Of a stretch of 64,000 nt of DNA, positions 1-10,932 are shown piece after piece. Under the pieces are notes generated by a model. It ran no database searches. It had not been told where the DNA came from and saw nothing but the letters and a program-made list of their open reading frames with translations. The position numbers and the translations under genes were made by a program. Position 1 is the first letter of the stretch. Every line of letters starts with the position of its first letter. The DNA is taken from the NCBI GenBank assembly GCA_963971225.1, contig OZ020269.1:75492450-75556449 (forward strand), read 5' to 3'. This DNA is from Melieria omissa (Eukaryota > Arthropoda > Insecta > Diptera > Ulidiidae).

Positions 1-889
1 CAAGAAATTGTGTTTCTCCATACAAACACTTAACCCTTGGTTAACTTCGTTAATTTTAGATTTTTACATAAGTAAAAATATATGTTTAATTATTTTTTAT
101 TTCCAATGTTTTCATAGATTTTTAAGTCAATAGGCCTAAAAATCTTTTTTTTTTAAAGGTTTATTTTTCAAGATGTACCTATTGCAAATTTCATGTTTAT
201 GGCTCCAGTGGTTCGACCTGGCTGGAGTGCATATGTTTTGCATATTTCGGGCACTAAAAAGAAAGGAAGTCGTTTTTATTAGCCCCCCATTAATTTTGAA
301 AGTATCGTTGTTTGGAACTTTTTTTATGGCCTACATATACTTGTTTAAAAGAACTAAAATAAGAAAATCCAATACTGTAACTTTATGGTCACCGCATTCG
401 CCATGGACCAATTCAGGTGTTGAATATTTACACTTTTCTCAAACGTAGGCATGCCATAATAACAGTTTTTTAAGGTTCTGCTTGAAAATTATCAGGGCCC
501 GGCGGCTCTACACCCAAGTTTGAAATCAATGGACCCAATAAATCAAGTTTCTTTTCCCCTTGGTTGAACCCGTTAGATTTTTATGACAGAATACTTGTCT
601 ACTTATTTCTCATTTGAAGTGCTTTCACCATGTTTAAAGTCAATAGACCTATTAAAGTATGTTTTTCCATACAAACTTTTAACCCTTGGTTTTCCCGATA
701 GATTTAGATTTTCAAAACATGAAAAACACTTGAAATTTTTGAATTCAAGTGTTTTTATCAATTTTGAATCGTCTTCCCAGGTTTTTCAAAATTGTAATCA
801 ACCATGTCAAAATATAAACAAATAATTTTACTCAGAACTCGCCACGTAAAAATATTTGTAAACATTTTAAATTGGGATCAACCACGTAT
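1..889. repeat. AT-rich non-coding sequence with dispersed direct repeats
   Basis: I see no supportable gene. Related phrases recur near positions 20-60, 556-590 and 668-720 (a run reading CTTAACCCTTGGTT followed by a GATTTAGA-like stretch), so this is a degenerate direct-repeat array, probably part of an old element whose ends I cannot place. Short ORFs here lack recognisable domains. Confidence 0.4.
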
Positions 890-1108
890 AAATATTTAAA
901 ACAGTCAAAGCGGACAGCAAAAAGTCATACACCACAAAAATTCGATTGATGGTGACATTACAGCACTTTATGCAGCAAAACCAATCGGCAATACAAAAAA
1001 ACCTACACACAATAAATCAGGCGCGGATCCAGAAAAATATTTCGGGGGGGAGGGGGTTTTAAAGAGTAATTCTTTAATATTTATAAAATTCTTTTTAATT
1101 TGTATGTA

Positions 1109-1833
1109 TCAGGTGTACAACTTTGCTTCCGCCGTTTTCCGATAGGTGGCTGTACCGGCTGAGGCTGGTTGAAATACATAGATGGTAATGCCTTTAAAGT
1201 GAGTGTGGACAGTGCCTAACGAATTGTCATCGCCGTTTCAGTGACAGTTGTTCTTGTTTTCGTATTATTCACGCTCGAAAATGTCCGTTTATGTGCCCAA
1301 TTCTCGCCATTTGCCGGAAGTTTTACTTTTCTGTTACAATTCGAAAAAAAATGCAGCTGAAGCGCATCGAATGCTCTCAGAAACTTACGGTGATGCTGCT
1401 CTGAGTGAAAGAACGTGTCGGGAGTGGTTTCAACGTTTTAAAAATGGTGATTTCGATGTCGAAGACAAACATGGTGGTGACCACTTTTGCGGCCTCACGT
1501 CGCAAAAGTGGTCACGCTGAAATGGGAAGTCTTGCCCCACCCGCCGTATTCCCCAGATGTCGCCCCTTCTGACTTCCACCTATTCCGTTCGATGGCACAC
1601 GGCCTGGCAGATCAACATTTTCAATCCTTCGAAGAATTGGAAAAATGGATTGCTTCATGGATAGCGTCAAAAGAGGACTCCTTTTTTCGAGCCGGGATCC
1701 GAAAATTGCCGGAAAGATGGGAGAAAGTTGTCGCTAGCGACGGACAATACTTTGAATAATACATCTGTAAGCACTTTTTCGCAATAAAGCTTTTAATTTT
1801 GGAAAAACGGCGGAAGCAAATTTGTACACCTGA
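1109..1833 (+). mobile_element. mariner element with internal deletion
   Basis: Inverted repeats of about 32 bp (left start TCAGGTGTACAACTTTGC, right end complementary with one substitution and one extra T) are flanked by TA at 1107-1108 and 1834-1835, the canonical mariner target duplication. At 725 bp it is far shorter than the usual 1.3 kb. The central part of the transposase gene is missing. It landed inside the hAT MITE at 1018-1905. Confidence 0.93.
1281..1759 (+). pseudogene. mariner transposase, N and C ends only
   Basis: The N-terminal reading frame from 1281 contains a mariner helix-turn-helix region ending in CREWFQRFKNGDFDVED. It is then joined to the C-terminal third, which carries the PYSPDVAPSDFHLF block holding the last catalytic Asp of the DDD triad. 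The first two catalytic Asp residues are deleted and the two parts lie in different frames, so no active enzyme is made. The deletion junction at 1477-1515 is a 15-bp perfect inverted repeat around a 9-bp loop. The TIR and transposase style may suit the rosa group known from fruit flies, but I cannot confirm the subfamily. Confidence 0.9.
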
Positions 1834-2303
1834 TAGTTTTATAGTCGATCCAAATATTTCGGGGAGGGAATTTCGACCCCAAAACACCCCCTGGATCCGC
1901 CACTGCAATAAATGACAACAACAAAAAACATTAGTGAACCCCGAATCATCTTCGTTGAAACGACGATGACGATGCTTTGGTTCTTTGTTTGCTCTCCGCT
2001 TGCGCTTCGACAAACAAGATCAATAAACATGCATGCAAAAAATGAGCGATCACTACGCCAAAACAACCACCATTTCAATGTACGCGAGCGAAGCCGTTGC
2101 GAACAACAACATTGCTTTTTGCTGTTGTCCTACGCATATCTAACAGAAAATGTTATGAACTTAACAGGATCAAAAGCAGCCGGCGACTTCTGGTGATAAG
2201 ACCAGCGTTGCCACAAGAAAAACAAATTAATAACCAGGAACTTACTTTTATTACTTTTACAAAAAGTAGTCGTAAAAAGTGTTGTTGACTTTTTTCAAAC
2301 ATA

Positions 2304-3786
2304 CAGTCGTGTCTGGGTATAGTGAACACCCTATATAGTGAACACCTCGATATAGTGAACACCCAAATTTTTACATGGAGTACTCTAAATAGGAAACCTC
2401 GAAATAGTGAAAAAAATGCTGAAAGCAATTTCAAGCAAAAAGCAACAAAAAACACAAGAATAAATAAAAAATGAAAGAGGGTATTCCCCTAATTTGTATT
2501 TTTGCTATTGATTGTTACAAAATCAGCTGTTTCATCAGTGTTTTGTTTCCGATGTTTTGTATCCGATGGATACAATAAGAAGAACATATAACTATGAGAA
2601 ACACTTCGAAGTTTATATAAGCAATAAAGTAGACTGGGCCTGGGAAGACCACCAAGTCCATTTTAAACCACACACAATTAAAAGGTTTACAGACGGCTCA
2701 AAAGCGCACGAGGGAACAGGGGCGGGGTGTTTGGACCTCGCCTCAAGCACTATGAGCCCATGGGGGAAAACACCCAGCATATTCCAGGCTGAACTCTATG
2801 CAATCAGGCTCTGCGTGCAAGTCAACCTCGAGCGTGCGTTCAGAGGGCAGGACATCGTCATCTGCTCCGACAGCCAAGCAGCCATCAAAGCACTAATCTC
2901 ATATGAGATAACCTCAGGATTAGTGCTGGAATGCATTGAGGCATTGAATGCACTGGGCAATTGCAACCAGGTGAAGATCCTCTGGGTTCCAGGACACAGA
3001 GGTATCGAAGGAAACGAGGAAGCGGACAGCCTCGCTAGAACCGCGCCCTCTAGGGCCTGAACCCTTTATTGGGCTGGGCAAAAGCGCCTTAACGGAGTCA
3101 CTGAGACTAGAGGAAAGTGCCAGGAACACAGAACACTGGACTAGCGCCTCCGGTCTCAGGCAATCGAAAATCTTTATCAAAGATTACAACCCCAAATGGA
3201 GTGAAGAATGCCTCAAACTAAGGAGAAACCAGCTTAGACAGGTCACAGGTCTTCTAACTGGGCATTGCAGATTGAGGAAACACATGCATACAATCGGGAT
3301 AGAACAGGTAAGCGTCTGTAGACTCTGCGAAACAGCAGAGGAGACTCCCGAACACATCATAATGCACTGTAATGCGGCTTGTCGCAGCAGGTTGCGTTAC
3401 CTGGGCCAGTTTTGGCTTGCAGAAGAGGACGTCAAACACCTAGACCCCGCGAGTTACTAAGTTTCATTAGAGCGGTAGGTCTAGGGGATGTACTCTTAAC
3501 ATTTGTAAGGGGCACAATAGATCAATCCTGGTCTCAGTGCAGTTTACCCTAATCAATTCTATTCTGACCTTAGTGGTTATGTTTTTTGTCGAGTGCAAAC
3601 CGATTGTGGTTGAAAGTACGGTTTTTAGTTTTTATTTTAATGATCTTTTAAATTTATATACACACAGTGTAGTTTGAGCAAATAAAACGAGCTTTTGAAC
3701 AAAAATTCTAACCTTGATATAGTGAACAACCTCAATACTGTGAGTGGACCTTGCAATAATTAGTTCACTATATCCAGACACGACTG
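2304..3786. mobile_element. pogo/Tigger-like element with TA duplication
   Basis: The left end CAGTCGTGTCTGGGTATAGT and right end ACTATATCCAGACACGACTG are inverted, each flanked by TA (2302-2303, 3787-3788). Subterminal copies of ATAGTGAACACC repeat three times on the left, and AGTGAACAACC occurs on the right. CAG ends with TA duplication and this repeat style suit the pogo/Tigger branch of Tc1/mariner. No transposase is present. The interior from about 2560 to 3600 is LINE-derived. Confidence 0.7.
2560..3600 (+). pseudogene. LINE 3' fragment: RNase H and zinc-binding C-terminus
   Basis: The frame to 3060 encodes a LINE-type RNase H domain: RFTDGSK (first catalytic Asp), AELYAI (Glu), ICSDSQAAIKAL (Asp) and WVPGHRGIEGNEEADSLAR (His and last Asp) are all visible. 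After a frameshift near 3060, the frame ending at 3460 has a Cys/His cluster (CRLCETAEETPEHIIMHC), typical of the C-terminus of LOA and I-like LINEs that carry RNase H. A 3' UTR-like tail follows. It is 5' truncated, as usual for LINE insertions, and may belong to the same family as the fossil LINE around it. Not functional. Confidence 0.85.
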
Positions 3787-4383
3787 TAGTTATCGAATTA
3801 AAAAATGCTGCTTACTGTTTTACGAGAAAAAGCAATGACTATGAGTTGCCACTATCAATCAGTATCAATATTATTGCCACTCCCAATAATATTGTGCTCA
3901 TTGATATTTAAGATACATTTTGTATAAGTGTGTTATATTCTAGAGTATAAATTTCGTCATCAATGGGCAATGTTCTAAAAAATAACCAAATTGGATCAAA
4001 AATCACCAAATAACCAAAATCCATTTTCAAAAATAAAAATAACCATTTTTGGTTAATAATAACCAAAACGGCAACGCTGGATAAGACCTCGACTACTGCA
4101 GCAACGCCTGGAGAGAGTGCCACTGCTGCAAAGTCGACCACTAGACAGGGATGCCAACTTTTTAGTTTTTGAAAACCGGACAAACTTTTATAAAATGGTT
4201 TAAAGGGGTGGGCGGAGGGGGCCCCGGTATTAGAAATTATATTCCACAATTTGATTAAAACAAACGACCTATGTATGCAGTATGTGTTATATTATTCATA
4301 TGATTTACAAAACAATTAACAACTAAAACAACAAAAATCCACAAAAGAGCAGTAAGCAAAATATTAATAATTACCATTAATAT

Positions 4384-4831
4384 TGTTACGAATACTACGT
4401 CTAGTGGGCTGTTACGTATCTCTGGATTGTGTAATTTGAAAATAAAACACAGTCAGTTTCTTAAACGCTGACAATAAAATAAACCAACAGTCACTTTATT
4501 ATTCACAATTTACACTTTACTGTTTGTACACTTAAGTATTTGCTTAATCACTCCGTGTGGCAACTTCACGTGTCAAAACCAGACTGACTCGCTGCGCCGC
4601 ATCCGGCTGCCTTTTATACCTGCCAGGCCATCGCGCAGATCGTTCCCGCACATTCCGGAGTGGACTAAAAGTTTCCATCATTGCCAGGTTGGACTAAAAG
4701 TTATTATCGCGGCCGTCGTTGCCAGATTGGACTAAAAGTTACTATCGCGGCCGTCGTTGCCAGATTGGGTTATAGCACGGCACGTAGCGGCAGGGTTGCT
4801 TCGCACAGCGACAGACTGCTTCATCGTTACA
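4384..4831 (-). repeat. Solo LTR of the Gypsy-A family
   Basis: The sequence begins TGTTACGAATAC and ends CGTTACA, and matches the two Gypsy-A LTRs along its length. It is flanked by ATAT at 4380-4383 and 4832-4835, the 4-bp duplication of a Gypsy insertion, so the internal region was lost by LTR-LTR recombination. It contains the family's internal 38-bp tandem repeats (unit start GTTGCCAGATTGGACTAAAA). Confidence 0.93.
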
Positions 4832-5078
4832 ATATATTAAAAAAAAGAAATAAAAATACAATAACAACAACAACAAAAATAACAACCATTCAAAAATAAG
4901 TTCTTTTATGTTTTTCATTCTAAAAATGTAGTTATCGGTAACGTAAATTAAAAAAAAATTATAAATAAAAGTTATAAAGCAACGAAAAAAAAATTTTCTC
5001 AAAATAATAGTAATCGGTAACGTAAATAAAAAGCTATAAATAAAAGTTATGAAACAACGTAAACAAAAAAAATGATAC
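4832..5078. repeat. AT-rich spacer with a short tandem duplication
   Basis: A segment of about 55 bp beginning near 4930 (AATCGGTAACGTAAAT-like, then TATAAATAAAAGTTAT) is repeated in diverged form from about 5008. GTTATTACGCAACG beyond the right Gypsy-A LTR (about 10970) resembles it, consistent with both LTR insertions lying in one AT-rich hAT interior. No gene seen. Confidence 0.5.
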
Positions 5079-5518
5079 TGTTACGAATACTAGTTCTACT
5101 GGATTGTGCAATTTGAAAATAAAATAACTTTAGTTATCCAAACGCAGTCAATAAAAACCAACTATCACTTTATTTCACACTTTACACTTCACTGTCTTTA
5201 CACTTAAGTATTTGCTGAATTACTCCGTGTGGCACCTTCACTAGTCAAAATCAGACTGACCCGCTGCGCCGCACCCGGCTGCCTTTTATACCTGTCCGGC
5301 CATCGCGCGGATCGTTCTCGCGCATTCCAGAGTGGACTAAAGGCTTCCATGATGATCGCAACCGTCGTTGCCAGGTTGGACTAAAAGTTATTATCGCGGC
5401 CGTCGTTGCCAGATTGGACTAAAAGTTACTATCGTGGCCGTCGTTGCCAGATTGGATTATAGCACGGCACGTAGCGGCAGGGTTGCTTTGCACAGCGACA
5501 GACTGTCTTATCGTTACA
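5079..5518 (-). repeat. Gypsy-A 3' LTR
   Basis: A 440-bp LTR with TG...CA ends. Compared with the 5' LTR it lacks about 18 bp after position 5097 but keeps the promoter stretch that the 5' LTR has lost (TATA-type motif on the minus strand near 5284-5292). It has two full 38-bp repeats plus a partial third around 5367-5460. Confidence 0.94.
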
Positions 5519-5529
5519 CTGCCCACCAC

Positions 5530-6480
5530 TTAGACTTGTTCGTCCTGAACAAGTGCCGAGGCTCCGCTGTGATGAGGCGCCAGGCGCTCCAAATGGACTA
5601 CCTTCAGCTTAGCGCCTCTATTGCTGCAACGTTGAATCCTGTATACCACGTCGTTAATCCTAGTCACGACTTCGTACGGTCCTGACACTTTAAGTTTCGG
5701 AGACAAACCTTTCCTCCGCTGCGGGCTGTAGAGCATTACCAGATCGTCTTCTTGGAACCCTGCTGAGTTGGCCCGTAGATCATATCTGGCTTTCGCCTTA
5801 TCGCTGACCAGTTTGGTGCGGCTCCTTATAAACTGGTGAATTTCCTCCAGTTCCGCCCGCTTATTGACCACGTAGTCCGTCCTAGCGCCTCCCGTCGTGC
5901 TGACTACCCCGAACTTCAAGTCAGCGGGTAACCGCAACTCTGTGCCGAACACTGCTCGGGCTGGAGTGAGTGATGTCGTGTCGTGCGGGGCTGACCTATA
6001 CGCCATCAGGAAGAGGGGGATATGCGTGTCCCAATCCTTTTGATTCCTGCCTACCACTTTCCGCAGGTATTCCTCCAGTGTCCGGTTAAAGCGTTCCTTC
6101 ATGCCGTCGGACTGTGGGTGCAAAGGAGTGGTACGCGTTTTCTTTATCCCCAGCAGCTCACACACTTCCTTGAATACCGCAGACTCGAAATTCCGGCCTT
6201 GATCTGAGTGCAACTCCAACGGAACTCCGAACCGGGCTACCCAGTTGTTTACCAGCTTTTCCGAGATCGTAGTGGCCTCCTGGTTAGGAATAGGGTACAC
6301 TTCGGGCCATTTGCTGAAGTAATCCATTACAACCAGCACATATTTGTTGCCTTGACTGCTAGTTGGGAATGGGCCGGCGACGTCCATAGCAAACCGCTCG
6401 AAGGGCGCTCCCACGTTGTACTGCTGCATGCGGACTCGAGATTTTCTTCTCGGCCCTTTCGCGGCTGAACATCGGTCGCA
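5530..6480 (-). pseudogene. Gypsy-A integrase core and C-terminal domain
   Basis: The main frame (299 residues from 6429) has the retroviral-type integrase core: MDVAGPF with the first Asp, LHSDQGRNFE with the second Asp, and KERFNRTLEEY with the catalytic Glu. The C-terminus carries a GPYEVVTRINDVVYRIQ segment of the GPY/F type followed by a basic HLERLAPHH tail. An in-frame stop at 6490-6492 separates it from the upstream zinc-binding domain in the same frame. The nearly identical fragment in the element at 56511-58013 has Val where this copy has Lys before the catalytic Glu. Confidence 0.93.
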
Positions 6481-6894
6481 GCTCTTAATCTACTCGGCTA
6501 CAGACTCCTGACATCCTACCCAGTAGAATCGTCTTTTTATTTTGGCGACGGTTTTGGTGATACCCAGGTGCCCTCCACTGGAGTCGTTATGGTATGCCTC
6601 GATGACCTCGTTGATTCTGCATTTCGGCACTACCATTAGGGAGTTGCTGGTCCGACCATCCGCGCTCTCCCATTCGCGGTACAGGCATCCTTCTTTCAGC
6701 CGCAGACTTTTCCACTGTGCCCAGTAAGCCTTAGCGATTGGGCTTTCACCGGCCATCTCCTGCCAGTCTGGACGTGCGCCTCGCTTCTTGCCTTCGACGA
6801 TTTTTGCAACATCCGCATCCTCACGCTGGTGCTTTTCTAGCCTCTCCGCAGACCACTCTTCCTCTGGCATGACGCTGACCAACCGGACGTCCAC
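6481..6894 (-). pseudogene. Gypsy-A integrase zinc-binding region
   Basis: This segment ends in a His/His arrangement (AYHNDSSGGHLGITK) followed, across the stop at 6490-6492, by CDRC, forming the HHCC zinc domain that precedes Gypsy integrase cores. The rest (residues 1-90) is the linker between RNase H and integrase. The single nonsense codon is the only break between this segment and the integrase core. Confidence 0.85.
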
Positions 6895-6914
6895 TATCTG
6901 TTCTTTGCTTTCGG

Positions 6915-7340
6915 CTAGCGAGCACTGCCTGCATTCGACTTTGCACGGACGGCGTGACCATGACTACTGCCCTTGCGATGCTCTATCGTGTAGTCGTAGT
7001 TCTGCAGTCGCTCGATCCACCGCGCCAATTGCTCTTCAGGATCCTTAAAGTTCAGGAGCGATCTCAATGCCGCATGATCTGTGCGTAGGCGAAACCTTTG
7101 TCCACACAGATATTTGTGGAAGTGTTTTACGCAGTCCAATACCGCCAGCAGTTCTCTCCGTGTCACACAGTAGTTGCGTTCCGGTTTCGATAGAACCCTA
7201 CTGTAGTACGCTATCACTTGTTCCTGGCCGTCTATTATCTGTGATAGCACACCGCCAATACTATTCCCGCTTGCATCTGTATCCAGCACAAACATCTCCC
7301 CAGGCACGGGGAAGGCCAGAATTGGAGCACTGCACAGTTT
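6915..7340 (-). pseudogene. Gypsy-A RNase H domain
   Basis: It contains LDTDASGNSIGGVLSQ (first Asp), TRRELLAVLDCVKHF (Glu) and LRTDHAALRSLL (Asp), the conserved triad order of Gypsy RNase H. It is separated from the RT frame by a frameshift near 7340-7375 and from the zinc-binding region by another near 6900. Confidence 0.9.
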
Positions 7341-7374
7341 TTCCTTCAGACGTGCAAAAGCCTGTTCCTGCTCC

Positions 7375-8985
7375 TCATTCCACTCGTTCCGCTTGGTTCT
7401 TTTTCGTCAGGTTGTGCAAGCTGCTGGCTATGTTCGCGAATCCTGGAACAAATCGGCGGTAGTATGTGCACAGGCCCAGGAAACTTGGGAGTTCGTGTAG
7501 ATTGCGTGGCCGGGGCCACTCCTTCACCGCCGTGATTTTGCCTTCATCCGTATGTACTCCGCGGGCAGAAACCGTATGACCCAGATACTTGACCTCCTTT
7601 TGGAACAGCGAGTACTTCCTTGGGTTTAGTTTAAGCCCGGCTTCTCGTATCCGCTCGAATACCTCCTTTAGCTTTCCCAGGTGGTCGTCGAAGTTTTTAC
7701 CCATCACGATTATGTCGTCGAGGTACACCAGGCACGTCCGCCAATGCAGCTCTTTTAGCACGCGTTCCATTAGCCGCTCGAATGTTGCTGGTGCGTTGCA
7801 GAGTCCAAACGGCATGACGGTGAACTGCCACAAACCGTCGCCAACACTGAAAGCCGTTTTCTCCTTGTCCCTGTCTGCAAGCTCTACCTGCCAATAGCCG
7901 CTGCGTAAGTCGAGCGTGGAGAACCACTGCGTGCCTGACAGCGTGTCCAGGGTGTCATCGATCCGCGGTAGGGGATAACTGTCCTTCTTGATCACATCAT
8001 TGAGCTTCCGATAATCCACACAAAATCGGGTACTGCCATCCTTATTCTTGACTAGCACGACCGGCGAGCACCAGGGGCCCGAAGAAGGCTCTATGACCTT
8101 TTCTTTCCACGTGTTTTCGATCAAATTAGTGACCTCTTCCCTTTTGGCCAGAGGAACTCGCCTTGGCGGTTGGCGAATCGGTTTTGCACTTCCGGTGTCG
8201 ATGTTGTGCTTCACTATGGCTGTTCTTCCACCTGCTTCTGCCGCAAATATTGACCCATAGTGCTGCAGGAAAGACCTCACCTTCTGTTTCTGCTTGGCCG
8301 TCAACTCGCTGCTCCACTGGTTCTCCTGCGGTATGGCGTCCATGATAAAACCTCTCTTCTTATTACCTCCAGGTGGGCTACTCTCGCAATTGACCACTGC
8401 TACAGCTTCCTTATACTCGCCGATTACCTCATCTTTCCTGACATATCTGGGTGCATTCAGGGGGTTCAGTATTCTGACTGGTATTCTGCCATTTTTAGGT
8501 TCCACTAATGTACGTCCGATGATGATGTTGTTGTGTCCTTGTTTCGGTGCTTCTACAACCCACAGCCGACGTGTCCTATCGTCCTCGTCCACCTTTGCCC
8601 ACACCATCGCCTCAGAATTCGCTGGTATCCTCCTGTGTTGACACGATACAACCTTCCTTACCACCACGCTTCGGTCATAGCCGGTGTGCAGCGGGAATTC
8701 AACGTTGGCATATCTCAGCACATTTTTCTTCAGGTCCAGCGTAAAACCGTGCTTAATCATGAAATCCACGCCGATAATCACGTCGTCCATTACATCCGCG
8801 ACGATGAACTCATGTTCCAGGCTGCTGGTGCCGATAGCAATCGTTTTTGTAACTTTTCCTCTTACCGGCGTACGCTCGCCAGTCGCAGTCCGCAGCTGTA
8901 TGCCATGCAGCGGTTCCCAGTTCTTCAGCAGCTTCCTTTTTATGATCGAATATGACGCTCCAGTATCCAGTGTCAACACGAACAA
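7375..8985 (-). pseudogene. Gypsy-A protease and reverse transcriptase
   Basis: A 536-residue frame. The aspartic protease is at residues 1-110, with active site LDTGASYS and a later IIGVDFM flap/strand motif. RT is at residues 270-520, with FCVDYRKLNDV, YPLPRIDD, TLDLRSGYWQV, FGLCNAPATFERLM, the catalytic LVYLDDIIV and GHTVSARGV. Both catalytic sites are intact. The upstream boundary with gag is near 9000, and the frame breaks after KKNQAERVE. Inactive only because of the neighbouring lesions. Confidence 0.93.
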
Positions 8986-9082
8986 CTGATAGATGGATCC
9001 TTCCTTCGTTTCAGCTGTGAGACCAGGACGGTGGGGCGGCAGATTGTGGGGATCAGCTCACGCCCCTTTGGGCTGACCCGTT

Positions 9083-10425
9083 TTAGTTTAACGACTCGCC
9101 GTCCTCAGCCCTGCGCTTGTTGGCTGGGCCTCGATTGTCAGTATTCCTCGCTTCAGGCGATTGCGATCGAGAACGGGAACGCCTCTTTCGTTGGCGGCAG
9201 TCTCGTGATATGTGGTTGTGCTTGCCACATATCCAGCAAAACACTTTAGAGGAGACCACCCGTGGCCTGTCTGGTACCTCGGAGCTTATGGCCTTCCATG
9301 CCGCTTCATATGTCATCGCGCTGGTCACCGTTTCCTTAAATGTTGGCTTGCCCATCATCAACGCACTGCGACGTGTTTCTGGATCATGAAGACCGTCAAT
9401 AAACGACTCAATCTTCATCCTCTCGACATCATCAGCACCAAATTTTGGGTAGCACAACTGTACGAGCCGCTCAATGTCTGCTGCATATGTCTGCAGCGCC
9501 TCGTTTGCTCTTTGCTTGCGGTTCTTCAGCTCACAGTAGTATAGCTATGGTTGTGCTCGTCGCTATACTTCGCTGCTAACGCTCTCATAATGGCACCGTA
9601 ATCACTTCTTAAACATTCTGGAACTAATTTGATTACCTCAGCCGCAGGACCTTTCAGCGCCAGTGCCAACCTCCGACCTTTCCTGATATCTGTCCACTGA
9701 TTTTCCAAAGCAGCCAAGTCGAATTGCAATTTAAATGTATCGAACGGCGCAGCACCATCATAAGTAGGCACTTCTGTTCTGGCAGCAAACCCGTCCTGAA
9801 CCGGTGGCAAACATTCTCGTGGCTGTACCTCTCGAAGCCGTTCGTCTATCTTTCTGTGCATCGAATCTTCCAGACTGTCAACTCGTTTGTTCAAGGACTC
9901 ATCCAGGTTGTCAACTCGTCTGTTCAGGGATTCACCCATTTCGTCAACTCGTTTGTCCCAATTGTCTATTCACGTCTTGAGATGCTCAACTTTCGCATTC
10001 AGCCTATTGGAAATTTCCTCCACCTTCTGCTCTATGCGCGCAGAATTTTCCGCCATTTCTCGATTTGCAGTCTCGACTTTTGCCGAAATCCATCTCTTGA
10101 TTCGCAGTTTCCATTTTCACGATTGGAAGTCTCGAACATGCCTTTTATTGCAATCATTAGCTGCCTCATGTCTAATGCTTGTAATGGTCCAGCCGGTGCA
10201 GCCGTACTTTGGATCGACGCAGCACCCGCAGGCGATTCCTCCACTTTGGCCGACGCATCTTGCTCCTGCGTTCCGAACTCGTGTGCAGCCCAATCGATGC
10301 CTCGCGATTCACACGCCTCTCGCAAGCGCAGCTTTCAACTCCACTTTTCCGCCAGCAGTCGGCAAATTCCAGGCAGCCAGCCCCTTCTTCAGCTGGTCTA
10401 CCTTCAGCAGCTCGAGTTTAACCAT
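9083..10425 (-). pseudogene. Gypsy-A gag with SAP-like N-terminus, coiled coil and CCHC knuckle
   Basis: The start ATG (10425-10423) opens with an LKVDQLKKGLAAWNLPTAGG segment resembling a SAP motif. Further on, heptad-like repeats (LNRRVDNLDESLNKRVDSLE, about 9860-9930) predict a coiled coil. Next comes a capsid-like region (FDTFKLQFDLAAL; KGPAAEVIKL) and finally a CCHC zinc knuckle, CWICGKHNHISRDC, with an Arg/Ser-rich tail near 9150-9240. At least four lesions break it: frameshifts near 10330, 10060 and 9530 and a stop at 9970-9972. Confidence 0.85.
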
Positions 10426-10475
10426 GTCCGTGCTTTTATAATTTTATTTATTTAGTTATTTTCAATTTTCCACAA

Positions 10476-10492
10476 TCCCACTTCTGACACCA
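10476..10492 (-). promoter_or_regulatory. Primer binding site complementary to tRNA-Leu
   Basis: Two bases inside the 5' LTR, the minus strand reads TGGTGTCAGAAGTGGGA. This is complementary to a 3' end CCCACTTCTGACA plus CCA, as found in insect tRNA-Leu. The identical site occurs in the + strand relative at 56938-56954. It would prime minus-strand DNA synthesis. Confidence 0.8.
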
Positions 10493-10494
10493 AA

Positions 10495-10932
10495 TGTTAC
10501 GAATACTAGTTCTAATGGGCTGTTACGTATCACTGGATTGTGCAATTTGAAAATAAAACAACTTTAGTTATCCAAACGCAGTCAATTAAAACCAACTATC
10601 ACTTTATTTCACACTTTACACTTCACTGTCTTTACACTTAAGTATTTGCTGAATTACTCCGTGTGGCACCTTCACTAGTCAAAATCAGACTGACCCGCTG
10701 TATACCTGTCCGGCCACCGCGCGAATCGTTCTCGCGCATTCCAGAATGGACTAAAGGTTTCCATGATGATCGCAACCGTCGTTGCCAGGTTGGACTAAAA
10801 GTTATTATCGCGGCCATCGTTGCCAGATTGGACTAAAAGTTACTATCGCGGCCGTCGTTGCCAGATTGGATTATAGCACGGCACGTAGCGGCAGGGTTGC
10901 TTTGCACAGCGACAGACTGTCTTATCGTTACA
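10495..10932 (-). repeat. Gypsy-A 5' LTR with damaged TATA region
   Basis: A 438-bp LTR with TG...CA ends. Relative to the 3' LTR and the solo LTR, about 23 bp are missing near 10700. This deletion removes the A-run of the TATAAAA-type promoter motif on the minus strand, so transcription from this copy is probably impaired. The 38-bp tandem repeats are at about 10780-10875. Confidence 0.93.

Larger units (their letters stand above)
1018..1905. mobile_element. hAT-type MITE (CAG...CTG ends) split by a mariner
   Basis: The termini read CAGGCGCGGATCCAG on the left and CTGGATCCGCCACTG on the right. They are flanked by a perfect 8-bp duplication CAATAAAT at 1010-1017 and 1906-1913, the length expected for hAT transposition. 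Without the mariner at 1109-1833 the element is about 160 bp. The same family occurs inside each tandem unit (35076-35208 and its copies). Non-autonomous. Confidence 0.85.
890..2165 (+). mobile_element. Remnant of the P-like family, interrupted by a hAT MITE
   Basis: The parts outside 1018-1905 match, with divergence, the right portion of the P-like copy at 12873-15565: a stretch with GCAAAACCAATCG and TACACACA at about 975-1010 matches 15190-15235, GTTGAAACGACGA at about 1954-1966 matches 15265-15280, and CCATTTCAATGT at about 2070 matches 60688-60699 in the third copy. The family assignment comes from the transposase fragments in the other copies. No coding potential survives and the ends are not resolved. 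Confidence 0.35.
2203..4079. mobile_element. hAT-type MITE carrying a pogo-like insertion
   Basis: Ends CAGCGTTGCC and GGCAACGCTG form an inverted repeat and are flanked by a perfect 8-bp duplication GATAAGAC (2195-2202, 4080-4087). The surrounding sequence on both sides is LINE ORF1. Only about 390 bp belong to the MITE itself; the rest is the pogo-like element at 2304-3786. Near the right end, AT-rich sequence repeats the words AACCAAA and AAAATAACC. Confidence 0.88.
5079..10932 (-). mobile_element. Gypsy-A: full-length, decayed Gypsy-type retrotransposon
   Basis: Order on the minus strand: 5' LTR, tRNA-Leu primer site, gag, protease, reverse transcriptase, RNase H, zinc-binding domain, integrase, 3' LTR. 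The integrase follows RNase H, the Gypsy/Metaviridae order. No env-like frame is present. Multiple frameshifts and stops break gag and pol. The LTRs differ by indels and several substitutions, so the insertion is older than Gypsy-B. The flanks ATAC (5075-5078) and ACAC (10933-10936) would be a decayed 4-bp duplication. Confidence 0.95.

Noticed and set aside
1621..2013. A 130-codon minus-strand frame across the mariner and hAT MITE right ends
   Set aside because: It is antisense to transposase sequence and crosses two element boundaries; no domain.
4681..4899. Similar short frames in the Gypsy-A family LTRs (also near 5368 and 10782)
   Set aside because: They are translations of the LTR's 38-bp tandem repeats, not genes.
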